Assembly: GCF_007483665.1 (NCBI RefSeq)
Contig: NZ_ML660186.1
Location: forward strand, 150,523-214,522
DNA length: 64,000 nt
Source: Catellatospora sichuanensis
Lineage (GTDB): Bacteria > Actinomycetota > Actinomycetes > Mycobacteriales > Micromonosporaceae
Direction of reading: 5' to 3'
The first letter of the stretch is position 1; each line of letters opens with the position of its first letter. The notes under the pieces were generated by a model. That model saw nothing but the letters and a program-made list of their open reading frames with translations. It searched no databases and had not been told where the DNA came from. This document shows positions 7,746 through 15,466 of this stretch, piece by piece. The position numbers were made by a program, and so were the translations under genes.

Positions 7746-8606
7746 ATGCGATGGGCACGGGTGGCGCTGACGCTGTTGCTGGTGGGTGGGCTGGCGGCCT
7801 GCCGGTTGTCGGGCGAGCCTGTGACCTACGAGGTGACCGGGGTCAAGAACGGTGGCCGGGAGCTGGTCGCCGTGTACGTGGAGAGCAGCCGGGCTGACCG
7901 CAGCGGGTGGTGGAACGTCGACCACGACGGGCGCATCGAGGGGATGGCCGAGCGGGTCTTCCTGATCCGGCCGGTGCCCGCCGACTGCGCGGTGCAGGTG
8001 TGCTACCGCGTGTCGCCCGGCCTGCTGCGGGTGGAGTCGGGCGGCGACGACACCGGCTGGACCACCGCGTGGGAGATCACCGGTGCCGACTACGACCAGC
8101 TCGCCGCGGGCTACCCGGCGCTGGGGGACCGGGCCGAGCACCTGTCGTCGAGGTCGATCGTGGTGCGGGAGGTCACCGGCGGCCACGTGGTCTTCGTCGC
8201 CAACGGCCGCGACGGGCTGCTCTACCGCTCGGTCAACGGGGTCTGGCACCGCCTGGGCATCCCGAGGGGCGGCGAGGGCTGGTATTTCGAGGAGCCGTCG
8301 CGCCTGGCCTCCGAGCCGCCGCCGGCCGATCCGTCCTGGATCGTGGCCGTGCTCGTGGCCGCCGTGCTCGGTGTTGCCGGCGTGCTCATGATGGCGGTCC
8401 GGCGGATGCGGCGCGCGTCCGACGTCAGGCTGACCGTGGGCACGGCGGTGGGCGGCGGGCTGCTGTCGTACGGCGCCTGCCTGGTTCCCGGCGCGGGCAT
8501 GTTCCCGTCCGCGATGTACGCCATGATGTTGATCGCCATGATCGTCACGGTCGGCCTGCTGGTCGTGCTGCTGGGTGTCGGCCGGGGAGCGCCGCTGCGC
8601 CGGTGA
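7746..8606 (+). CDS. membrane-anchored lipoprotein of unknown function
   Basis: 286 aa. An N-terminal signal with lipobox GLAAC puts a ~185-residue extracytoplasmic domain outside. Three hydrophobic helices follow at the C-terminus (starting WIVAVLVAAVLGVAGVL, then around GTAVGGGLLSYGA, then MIVTVGLLVVLLGV). I do not recognise the soluble domain. The ATG at 7746 follows CAGTGACGCC without a clear ribosome site and may be leaderless. It is monocistronic, with a hairpin following. Confidence 0.65.
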   Translation: MRWARVALTLLLVGGLAACRLSGEPVTYEVTGVKNGGRELVAVYVESSRADRSGWWNVDHDGRIEGMAERVFLIRPVPADCAVQVCYRVSPGLLRVESGGDDTGWTTAWEITGADYDQLAAGYPALGDRAEHLSSRSIVVREVTGGHVVFVANGRDGLLYRSVNGVWHRLGIPRGGEGWYFEEPSRLASEPPPADPSWIVAVLVAAVLGVAGVLMMAVRRMRRASDVRLTVGTAVGGGLLSYGACLVPGAGMFPSAMYAMMLIAMIVTVGLLVVLLGVGRGAPLRR

Positions 8607-8613
8607 TCCCGGC

Positions 8614-8645
8614 GGTGCGGTCGGCGGCGTGCCACCGACCGCACC
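8614..8645 (+). terminator. hairpin after the membrane lipoprotein gene
   Basis: 11-bp perfect stem (8614-8624/8635-8645) with a 10-nt loop, starting 8 nt after the stop codon at 8606. Confidence 0.65.
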
Positions 8646-8816
8646 GGCGTCATGGCAGGTCGGTCTGCGCCGCCACGTCGCCATGTGTTCTCCCCGTTCC
8701 CATGCCTCCAGGACGCTCCGGTGGTGCCCGGAGGTAACACCCGGTGCGCCCGGATCGGCCGATCATGGAAGGGTGGACCTGCGGCGGCGACCTCGCGGCC
8801 GGGAACGGAGCGGAAC

Positions 8817-9629
8817 ATGCGGGTCAGTATCGCCAGCGAACCGTCCATGCCGGGCGCGGTCAACCTGGACTGGGCCGGGGCGCATCCGCGGCTCGCCGTG
8901 GTGCTCGACGGGCTGACCGAGAGCCCGCAGACCGGCTGCGCCCACGGCACCGCCTGGTACGTGGCCCGCCTCGGCGCGCGGCTGCTGCGCCGGCTCGACG
9001 GACCGACACCACTGGCCGACGGCCTCGCCCTGGCCGTCGAGGAGGTGGCCGCCGAGCATCCGCGCTGCGATCTGCGGCATCCGGGCTCACCCGGCTCGAC
9101 CGTGTCGATCGTGCGGCAGACGCCGCAGGGCGCGGAGTATCTGGTGCTCGCCGACTCCCCGGTGGTGCTGGACGCCGAGGACGGCCCGGTCGCCGTCATC
9201 GACGACTCGTGGAAGGCGCTGGCGACGCCCGACCTGGCCGCCGCGGCCGAGCGCGGCACCCGTGCCGACCTGGCCCGTTTCATCGCCGACCAGCAGTCCC
9301 AGCGCAACACTCCGGGCGGTTACTGGATCGCCCGCACCGAGCCGGAGGCGGCCGGGTACGCGCTCACCGGCATGGTTCCCGGCGTACGCGGCGCGGTGCT
9401 GGCCTCCGACGGCGGGGCCCCGCTCGTCACGGACTACGGCCTGCTGGACTGGCGTGGTTATCTTGATCTCGGCTACCGGGAGGGCCCGGCAGGGATCATC
9501 GCGGCGACTCGCACCGCCGAGCGCGGCGACCCCGACCGGATCCGCTGGCCACGCCAGAAGGTCAGCGACGACGCCACCGCCGCGGTATGCCTGTTCGACA
9601 CCACCAGGGAGGAAGGGACAGTGTCATGA
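8817..9629 (+). CDS. PP2C-like protein phosphatase domain protein
   Basis: 270 aa. The layout resembles an actinobacterial PP2C-like family: an N-terminal strand, VVLDGLTE (the DG of a PP2C metal site), a Gly/His segment CAHGTAWYVARLGARLL, PGSTVSIVR, and YLVLADSPVVL. Not every metal-binding Asp of classical PP2C can be identified, so catalysis is uncertain. ATG 8817 was chosen over 8652 because of the GGAG site and conserved start. Its stop overlaps the next start (ATGA), coupling it to a 60-aa protein. Confidence 0.65.
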   Translation: MRVSIASEPSMPGAVNLDWAGAHPRLAVVLDGLTESPQTGCAHGTAWYVARLGARLLRRLDGPTPLADGLALAVEEVAAEHPRCDLRHPGSPGSTVSIVRQTPQGAEYLVLADSPVVLDAEDGPVAVIDDSWKALATPDLAAAAERGTRADLARFIADQQSQRNTPGGYWIARTEPEAAGYALTGMVPGVRGAVLASDGGAPLVTDYGLLDWRGYLDLGYREGPAGIIAATRTAERGDPDRIRWPRQKVSDDATAAVCLFDTTREEGTVS

Positions 9630-9808
9630 CCGAGAGCCTGTACTCGGGCGAGAGGTTCACCGACGAGGAGTCGGCCTTCCTGCGCCACGTCAGATTCGGC
9701 GAACTCCCCGTCCGCCCCGCCCCCGAGGACCTCGTCGCCGAAACCGAGTCCGAAACCGACCCCCGCCCCGACACCCCACCCACCGTGAACCCCGCCATCC
9801 AGGGCTGA
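9626..9808 (+). CDS. small conserved protein coupled to the PP2C-like gene
   Basis: 60 aa, overlapping the upstream stop by 4 nt. The N-terminal half reads FTDEESAFLRHVRFGELP, a pattern I recall from short actinobacterial proteins next to PP2C-like genes; the C-terminal half is acidic and Pro-rich. No signal peptide or membrane helix. A regulatory partner of the phosphatase-like protein is an inference from coupling. Confidence 0.6.
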   Translation: MTESLYSGERFTDEESAFLRHVRFGELPVRPAPEDLVAETESETDPRPDTPPTVNPAIQG

Positions 9809-9825
9809 CCCCGCCGGCGCGGGCG

Positions 9826-11064
9826 TCAGCGGCCGTGGGAGGTGCGGGAGCGCTGGACGAGGGCGTCGATGACCACGGCGGCGAGCAGGACGGTGCCGGT
9901 GACGATGAGGCGTACGTCGGAGGACAGGCTCAGCAGTTCCAGGCCGTTGGCGATCGAGCCGATGACGAGTGCGCCGAGCAGGGGGGCGTAACGGCGGGTG
10001 CGGCCGCCGAACAGGCTGGTGCCGCCGATCACGGCGGCGGCGATCGCGTTGATCAGCGTCTCGCCGCTGCCGGACTGCTGGTTGGCGAAGCCGAGCCGCA
10101 TCGCCGCGACCACGCCGCTGACCGCTGCGAGGGTGCTGCACAGTGCGAACACCGAGATGCGGATCCAGTCGACGTTGATGCCGGCGCGGCGGGCCGCCTC
10201 GATGTTGCCGCCCACGGCGAAGATCTTGCGCCCGTACGCCGTCCGTCGCAGCAGCCAGTCGAAGAAGACCACGACCAGCACCATGAACACGAAGGTCCAC
10301 GGCACCCCGCGGTCCAGGTAGAGCTTCGCGACGATGAGCTGGAGCAGCACGAACAGGATCACCGCGACCGCGATCGGCAGCCACAGCGGGATGACGGGCA
10401 GCTCGGCGGCGGCCCGGCGACGCCGGGTCAGCAGGCTGAACAGCAGGTACAGCACCGGCACCAGGGCGGCCAGCCCGATGGCCAGCCAGCCCGGTACGAA
10501 GGAGAACTGCGCCCAGCGTACGAGCGTGCCGGCCGGGGGCAGGTTGATGGTGCCCTGCTCACCGAGCACACGCAGCTGCACGCCCTGCCAGATGAGCAGG
10601 CCGGCCAGCGTGACGATGAACGACGGTACGCCGATCTTGGCGAAGATGGAGCCCTGGATCGTGCCGACCAGCGTGCCGACGAGTACCGCGACCAGCACCG
10701 CCAACAGCGGCCCGAAGCCGTGGTCGACGTGGGTGACCAGCAGTACGGCCGCGGCCAGCCCGCTCACCGAGCCGATGGACAGGTCGATCTCGCCGAGCAT
10801 CAGCACCAGCGTGATGCCGGTGGCCATGATGCCCAGCGCGGCGATCTGCAGGCACAGGTTGACCAGATTGAACGCGTTGAGGAAGGTCGGGTTGAGGCTC
10901 TGGAACACGATCACGATGAGGATCAGCCCGATGATGATCGGCAGCGAGCCGATGTCTCCGGTACGCAGCGTCTGCAGCCAGCCGCCGACCGCCTCCTTCG
11001 GGGTGCTCAGCTCCGTCGCCGGGGTCGGCGGCGGCACCGCCGGTTCCGTCACGGGGTCCGTCAT
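9826..11064 (-). CDS. sugar ABC transporter permease (XylH/RbsC family)
   Basis: 412-aa inner-membrane permease with eight or more hydrophobic segments and the family blocks LGEIDLSIGSVSGLAAAV and NIEAARRAGI (the ATPase-contact loop, preceded by RKIFAVGG). It ends with an extended basic tail. The start overlaps the ATPase stop by one base (TGATG). Gene order binding protein, ATPase, permease is that of xylose/ribose-class importers. The long central insert (RRRRAAAELPVIPLW) is typical of the XylH branch. Substrate not provable from sequence. Confidence 0.88.
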   Translation of the reverse strand: MTDPVTEPAVPPPTPATELSTPKEAVGGWLQTLRTGDIGSLPIIIGLILIVIVFQSLNPTFLNAFNLVNLCLQIAALGIMATGITLVLMLGEIDLSIGSVSGLAAAVLLVTHVDHGFGPLLAVLVAVLVGTLVGTIQGSIFAKIGVPSFIVTLAGLLIWQGVQLRVLGEQGTINLPPAGTLVRWAQFSFVPGWLAIGLAALVPVLYLLFSLLTRRRRAAAELPVIPLWLPIAVAVILFVLLQLIVAKLYLDRGVPWTFVFMVLVVVFFDWLLRRTAYGRKIFAVGGNIEAARRAGINVDWIRISVFALCSTLAAVSGVVAAMRLGFANQQSGSGETLINAIAAAVIGGTSLFGGRTRRYAPLLGALVIGSIANGLELLSLSSDVRLIVTGTVLLAAVVIDALVQRSRTSHGR

Positions 11065-11891
11065 CAGGCGCCGCCCTCCGCCGAGCCGGCCGCCAGCGGG
11101 TCGTCGCCGGCGGACTGCTCGCGCAGCCGGGCCACCCGCTCGGAGACCACGTTCTGGGTCGCTCCGGTGATCGCGGCGATGATCTGCTCGTTGGTGACCT
11201 CGTGGATGCGGAACTCGCCGTTGTTGCGACCGAGCCGCAGCACCGCCACCCGGTCCGCGACCGCGCGCACGTCGACCATGTTGTGGCTGATCAGCACCAC
11301 GCCCAGGCCGCGGTCGCGCAGCCGCTCGATGAGGTTGAGCACCTGCGCGGTCTGCGCCACGCCGAGCGCCGCGGTGGGCTCGTCGAGCAGCACCACCTTC
11401 GGGTCGCCCAGCAGCGATCGGGAGATCGCCACCGTCTGCCGCTGCCCGCCGGACAGCGACGCGACGGGCAGCCGCACGCTGGGGATGCGCGCGGCCAGCT
11501 CGCGCAGCAGCTTGCCGCTGCGCCGCTCCATCTCGACCTCGTCGAGCGCCGCGCCACGCCGCAGCTCCCGCCCGAGGAACAGGTTGTTGACCACGTCCAG
11601 GTTGTCGCAGAGCGCCAGATCCTGGAACACCGTCGCGATCCCGAGCTCCTGCGCCGCATGCGGCGACTCGACGCGCACCTCGCGCCCCGCGAACGTGACC
11701 GTGCCGGTGTCCGGCGGGCTCACCCCGCAGATCGCCTTGACCAGTGTGGACTTGCCCGCCCCGTTGTCCCCGACGAGCGCGACCACCTCACCCGCGTACA
11801 CATCCAGATCCACCTCGGTCAGCGCCTGCACCGCACCGAACCGCTTGCTGATGCTCCGCATCGCCAGGATCGGCTCCCTGACCCCACTCAC
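11064..11891 (-). CDS. sugar ABC transporter ATP-binding protein
   Basis: 275 aa, a single ATPase domain (the XylG branch usually has two, but single-domain forms occur with XylH-like permeases in actinobacteria). Walker A GDNGAGKSTLVKAI, Q-loop TVFQDLALCDNL, signature LSGGQRQ, Walker B VVLLDEPTAALG, H-loop ISHNM. I prefer GTG at 11891 (AGGGGG upstream) over TTG at 11906. It lies between the binding protein and permease genes and energises import. Confidence 0.88.
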   Translation of the reverse strand: MSGVREPILAMRSISKRFGAVQALTEVDLDVYAGEVVALVGDNGAGKSTLVKAICGVSPPDTGTVTFAGREVRVESPHAAQELGIATVFQDLALCDNLDVVNNLFLGRELRRGAALDEVEMERRSGKLLRELAARIPSVRLPVASLSGGQRQTVAISRSLLGDPKVVLLDEPTAALGVAQTAQVLNLIERLRDRGLGVVLISHNMVDVRAVADRVAVLRLGRNNGEFRIHEVTNEQIIAAITGATQNVVSERVARLREQSAGDDPLAAGSAEGGA

Positions 11892-11911
11892 CGCCCACCC
11901 CCTCAAGAAAG

Positions 11912-11955
11912 GAAGGGCACCTTCACATCGCTATGCGTAGAGGAAGGTGCCCTTC
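11912..11955 (-). terminator. hairpin between binding-protein and ATPase genes
   Basis: Perfect 12-bp arms GAAGGGCACCTT (11912-11923) and its complement (11944-11955), starting 11 nt after the binding-protein stop. A partial terminator or mRNA-stabilising hairpin here would give more binding protein than transporter, as is common in such operons. The same core recurs at 19527-19605. Confidence 0.65.
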
Positions 11956-11965
11956 TTAACGCTTG

Positions 11966-13051
11966 TCAGGTCAGGCCGGCGGCCTGGCAGGCGGCGGAGT
12001 ACGACGAGGTGCAGATCTGCTCGATGGTGTAGAGGTTGTCGGCGACCACGGTCTCCTTGACGTTCTCCTTGGTCACCGCCTGCGGCTCGAGCAGGAACGA
12101 CGGCACGTCGACCGCGCCGTTGTTGACGGTCCGGTCGGTGCTCGGCTTCTCGCCCTTGACCAGCGCGACCGCCAGTTCGGCGGCCTGGTCGGCCTCGGGC
12201 TTGAACGCCTTGTAGACGGTCATGTACTGGTCGCCGCCAATGATGCGCTGGATCGCGGCGAGCTCGGCGTCCTGGCCGGTGGTGGGCGGCACGGGGGTGA
12301 TGCCCGCGGCCCGCATCGCCGAGATCGCGCCACCGGCGGTGCCGTCGTTGGCGGCGTACACCCCGACGAACCCGTCCTTGCCGAGCTGCGCGATCTGCCC
12401 CTCCATGAACTTCTGCGCGTTCTCGGGCTTCCACTCGGGCGTGAAGAAGTCGGGCGTCGGCACGGTCTTGAAGCCGGAGTTGTCCAGCGCCGAGTGCGCG
12501 CCCTTGTTGAACAGCTTCGCGTTGTTGTCCGTCGGCGATCCGTTGATCATCACGATGTCGCCGGAGGTCTTGCCCAGCTCCTTGAGCCGGTTGACCAGCG
12601 TCTCGCCCTGCAGTTGGCCGACGCGCTCGTTGTCGAAGGAGATGTAGTAGTCGACCGGCGCGTTCTGGATGAGCCGGTCGTACGAGATCACCGGCACGTT
12701 CTTCGCCTTCGCCAGCGACACGATGGTCGCCGCCGCCGCGCCGTCGACCGGGTCGAGCACCAGCACCTGTGCGCCGTTGTTGAGCGCGGCTTCGGCCTGC
12801 TGCTGCTGGCGGCTCTGGTCCTGCTGGGCGTTGCTGTAGATGATTTCGCAGTCCGCGCACAACTCCTTGACCTTGGCCTCGAACAACGGCCGGTCGTGCT
12901 GCTCGTACCGGGTGGTCTGCGACTCGGGCAGGAGCAGCGCGATCTTGCCGCCGCTCGCCGTGCCACCGGAGTCGCCGCTCTCGCAGGCGGCGGCGCCGAC
13001 GGTGAGCAGGAGTGCTGTGGTGATGGCGACTGCCAGGCGCCGCGAGGACAT
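11966..13051 (-). CDS. sugar ABC transporter substrate-binding lipoprotein (XylF-like)
   Basis: 361 aa. Signal peptide ending at lipobox VGAAAC, then two Rossmann-like lobes of the ribose/xylose-binding (Peripla_BP_4) class: IALLLPESQTTRYEQHD, DPVDGAAAATIVSLAK, YDRLIQNAPVDYYISFDNERVG, GVYAANDGTAGGAISAMRAAG. ATG 13051 was chosen over 13066 because GGAGG precedes it. First gene of the importer operon. Confidence 0.88.
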   Translation of the reverse strand: MSSRRLAVAITTALLLTVGAAACESGDSGGTASGGKIALLLPESQTTRYEQHDRPLFEAKVKELCADCEIIYSNAQQDQSRQQQQAEAALNNGAQVLVLDPVDGAAAATIVSLAKAKNVPVISYDRLIQNAPVDYYISFDNERVGQLQGETLVNRLKELGKTSGDIVMINGSPTDNNAKLFNKGAHSALDNSGFKTVPTPDFFTPEWKPENAQKFMEGQIAQLGKDGFVGVYAANDGTAGGAISAMRAAGITPVPPTTGQDAELAAIQRIIGGDQYMTVYKAFKPEADQAAELAVALVKGEKPSTDRTVNNGAVDVPSFLLEPQAVTKENVKETVVADNLYTIEQICTSSYSAACQAAGLT

Positions 13052-13091
13052 GCGAACCTCCTTCACGGCCGGCTCGCCGGGCGTGTCGGCA

Positions 13092-13133
13092 CGGATAGGC
13101 GAATACGAGAGATCCTATAACTCACCTATTCCG
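13092..13133 (-). promoter_or_regulatory. promoter/operator region of the sugar importer
   Basis: AT-richer stretch 40-80 nt before the binding-protein start. It holds imperfect inverted half-sites (CGGATAGGCG and CACCTATTCCG) around a minus-strand TATAGG that could be a -10 box. The regulator is unknown. Confidence 0.3.
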
Positions 13134-13247
13134 TATATGTCCCAGTTCGCGAATTCTCAGCCGATCGTCAGACTTGCCAGGCAGATGGGCGAAAGTGCGC
13201 CCAAGATACGCACAGCTGCCTGGCAACTCCGACGTTCACGGCGCTCC

Positions 13248-13270
13248 GCGCCCGCCCGTCAGGCGGGCGC
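13248..13270 (-). terminator. hairpin after the MerR-type gene
   Basis: 9-bp perfect GC stem (13248-13256/13262-13270) with loop CGTCA, 45 nt beyond the regulator's stop. The rest of the 263-base gap 13052-13314 holds the importer promoter and nothing coding. Confidence 0.55.
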
Positions 13271-13314
13271 GCCCGACGGAGGCGATCGGCCAGGAGGGCG
13301 CGAGCGGCTGGCCG

Positions 13315-14133
13315 TCAGGCGGTGGTGACCTCGATCTGGAGTTCGGTCACGCCGTTCTCCGGGTTGTCCGGGAGGTAGTCGAGGTAGACCTCGCGGTGGT
13401 AGCCGACGGGCCGGTAGCCGTTGCTCTCGATCCACTCGGCTATGACCTGCAAACTTGCCATGACGTCGTCCATCGGCCCGCGGTGGATCAGCGTGGCGGC
13501 CTGGATCTCGGGCAGGTCCACGACGGCGAAGTCCGCGCCGGGCCGCGGGCCGTCGGCCACCGGCATGGCCGCGTGCACGACGACGGCGTCACCGTCGGCC
13601 TCGTAGTACGCAACGGCCGGCCCGCCGACCGGCACGACCCCGGCCTCGTCGAGACGGAGCATCAGCTCGGGGTAGAGCGGTGAGATCACCGGTCCGATCT
13701 GCTCTGGACCGTATCCCTCGGCGAGGCCGGTGAGCTCGGCGACCCGGATCGGGGCGATCTGCTTGACGGTGACGTCCTGGGTGGCCATGTGGCCCTCCTT
13801 CTCGATCATCCGGAGCCTCGCCTCGACCATGGCCAGCCGCGCGGTGTCCGCCGCGACCTGCGCGGCGAGTTCCTCGCGGCGCAAGCGCAGCATCCCGCGC
13901 AGCTCCGCGACCGGGACCTGGTCATCCAGGATCGTCTGCACCTGCTGCAGGGTGAAGCCGAGGCCCTTCAGCGCGACCAGCTTGTTGAGCCGCCACAGCT
14001 GGTCGGCGCGGTAGAGCCGGTATCCGCTGACCGGGTCGACGGAAGCGGGCGGCAGCAGCCCGAGCGCGTCGTAGTGGCGCAGCATGCGGACCGACACACC
14101 GCCGAGTTTGGCGAAGTCTCCGATGGTGAACAT
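13315..14133 (-). CDS. MerR-family regulator with GyrI-like effector domain (BmrR type)
   Basis: 272 aa. N-terminal MerR winged helix: FTIGDFAKLGGVSVRMLRHY, DALGLLPPA, GYRLYRADQLWRLNKL. A ~40-residue coiled dimerisation helix (ELRGMLRLRREELAAQV) precedes a C-terminal GyrI/SOUL-like domain (from VKQIAPIRVAELTG to the end, YREVYLDYLP-type terminal block). Such proteins bind amphipathic drugs and twist the promoter DNA to activate. ATG 14133 starts directly at the HTH; the longer start at 14190 is unlikely. No obvious target gene adjoins, so autoregulation is likely. Confidence 0.85.
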   Translation of the reverse strand: MFTIGDFAKLGGVSVRMLRHYDALGLLPPASVDPVSGYRLYRADQLWRLNKLVALKGLGFTLQQVQTILDDQVPVAELRGMLRLRREELAAQVAADTARLAMVEARLRMIEKEGHMATQDVTVKQIAPIRVAELTGLAEGYGPEQIGPVISPLYPELMLRLDEAGVVPVGGPAVAYYEADGDAVVVHAAMPVADGPRPGADFAVVDLPEIQAATLIHRGPMDDVMASLQVIAEWIESNGYRPVGYHREVYLDYLPDNPENGVTELQIEVTTA

Positions 14134-14153
14134 GTCGAGAACCACCCTGGGGG

Positions 14154-14168
14154 CTGACATCGTGTCAG
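14154..14168. promoter_or_regulatory. palindrome next to a -35 box (candidate MerR operator)
   Basis: CTGACA-TCG-TGTCAG, directly downstream of a minus-strand TTGACC (14174-14169). MerR regulators bind such dyads between the -35 and -10 boxes. No clear -10 is visible at 19-bp spacing, so this is tentative. Confidence 0.4.
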
Positions 14169-14344
14169 GGTCAAGCCCATCCTGTCCCAACCGCCGGACG
14201 GCAGGTCGGACGAACGGTCCGCCGGAGCGGGCGGCGTACCCCGAACAGGCGAGTGGCCCGGATCAGCGATGATCCGGGCCACTCGTCGGGGGAGGGATGG
14301 GGGTATGGGGATGGGTGGTGCGCCGCCCGCCGGGCGGGCGGGTC

Positions 14345-15211
14345 TCAGCAGGAGGTCTGGATCCCGCGGTCGGCCAGCCAGCCGTCCGGGTTGATCTGGT
14401 TCCACATGCCCTTGTGCACCTCGAAGTGCAGGTGCGGGCCGGTGGAGTCGCCGGTGGAGCCCTCCAGGCCGAGGACGTCGCCAGCCTTGACCTTGTCACC
14501 GACCGACACCTTGTCCTGCGACATGTGGGCGTAGTGGGTGAGGTAGCCGTTGTGGTGGTCGACCACGACCGAGATGCCGTATCCGCTGTACGCCCAGCCG
14601 GTGCTGACCACGGTGCCGGCGCCGACGGCGCGGATCGGGGTGCCGTTCGGCATGGCGAAGTCGATGCCGGCGTGCAGCACACCCCAGCGCTGGCCGAAGC
14701 AGGACGTCACCTGGGCGCCCTTCATCGGGCTCAGCCACGCCGGCCGGGGGGCGGCGGCGGGCTTCGGCGCGGCCTTGACGGTGGCCGGCTGCGGCTTGGT
14801 CACGGTCGGCTTCTTGGGCGGTGTGGTGGCGGGCTTGGTCGTGGTGGTGCCCGCCGGGGGGGTGGAGCGCTGGGATCGGCTCGCATCGTCGGCGACGGCC
14901 TGCCGCTCGGCGAGCGCGTCGAAGGACGCCACGCTGGTGATCGCCTTCGCGGCGTCCGCCGGCGTGGGGTCGTTGTCGCTGGCGTTGGCAGCGCCGCTGA
15001 TCAGGCCGAAGGCGCTGACACCCGCGAGTGCGGTGACGGCCAGTGCCTGGCGGGAGTGCCGGGCGAGGCCTCCGCGAACCATTCCGCCGGTCTGGGCGAG
15101 GCGGTCACGGCTCTTGTCGAGGGTGCCGGGGACGCTGTGCTTGCCACGTTTGAAGTAAGTCACGGGGGTTGGGGGCCTTTCCGTCATCACCTTTGATTCG
15201 GGATCGCCCAT
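14345..15211 (-). CDS. secreted M23 (LytM-type) peptidoglycan endopeptidase
   Basis: 288 aa. A basic N-terminal region and hydrophobic helix (~56-76, ending GAANA) direct secretion. A Pro/Thr/Lys-rich linker (~115-158) spans the wall. The M23 domain (~160-285) has Zn ligands His180 and Asp184 (LHAGIDF) and His262 with His260 (GPHLHFEV). It should cut peptide cross-links during growth or resuscitation. Start uncertain: ATG 15211 or ATG 15187. A perfect Crp-type palindrome lies ~120 nt upstream. Confidence 0.85.
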   Translation of the reverse strand: MGDPESKVMTERPPTPVTYFKRGKHSVPGTLDKSRDRLAQTGGMVRGGLARHSRQALAVTALAGVSAFGLISGAANASDNDPTPADAAKAITSVASFDALAERQAVADDASRSQRSTPPAGTTTTKPATTPPKKPTVTKPQPATVKAAPKPAAAPRPAWLSPMKGAQVTSCFGQRWGVLHAGIDFAMPNGTPIRAVGAGTVVSTGWAYSGYGISVVVDHHNGYLTHYAHMSQDKVSVGDKVKAGDVLGLEGSTGDSTGPHLHFEVHKGMWNQINPDGWLADRGIQTSC

Positions 15212-15325
15212 ACTGCCTGCTCAGTGACTGGACTCACCAGCGCAGCCAGGAATCATCTGCCCTGATGGGTGAACTTTCCTCCCCTTCTGGAGGCTTACTG
15301 GCCGGTTCATCACGTCTTGCGACTC

Positions 15326-15341
15326 TGTGATCTGCATCACA
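15326..15341. promoter_or_regulatory. Crp-type operator (perfect TGTGA-N6-TCACA)
   Basis: TGTGATCTGCATCACA matches the consensus shared by E. coli CRP and actinobacterial Crp at all ten specified positions, and the symmetry extends to TGTGAT/ATCACA. It is 115-130 nt upstream of the M23 gene start, in AT-richer DNA. Streptomyces and mycobacterial Crp control resuscitation and wall-hydrolase genes, which fits. Confidence 0.65.
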
Positions 15342-15404
15342 CCATGTCCGAATTGCTGGCATTTTCCCCTACGGGATCGCCTCAGGGAGGTGTTGTTTTA
15401 TCCC

Positions 15405-15453
15405 ATCAAAGCTCCATCCAGAGGACTAAATCGCCACTAAATGGAGCTTTGAT
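15405..15453 (-). terminator. 13-bp hairpin after the P450 gene
   Basis: Perfect arms at 15405-15417 and 15441-15453 (ATCAAAGCTCCAT and complement) with a 23-nt loop, 14 nt beyond the P450 stop. Confidence 0.65.
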
Positions 15454-15466
15454 CTTGGGGGAATTT

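Noticed and set aside
9262..11940. 892-codon plus-strand frame across the sugar importer genes
   Set aside because: Overlaps three well-supported minus-strand transporter genes and has no recognisable domain.
15212..15466. Possible ydaO/c-di-AMP riboswitch before the M23 gene
   Set aside because: Such riboswitches precede wall hydrolases in actinobacteria, but I could not find the conserved ydaO core here; the Crp palindrome and P450 terminator explain the structure seen.
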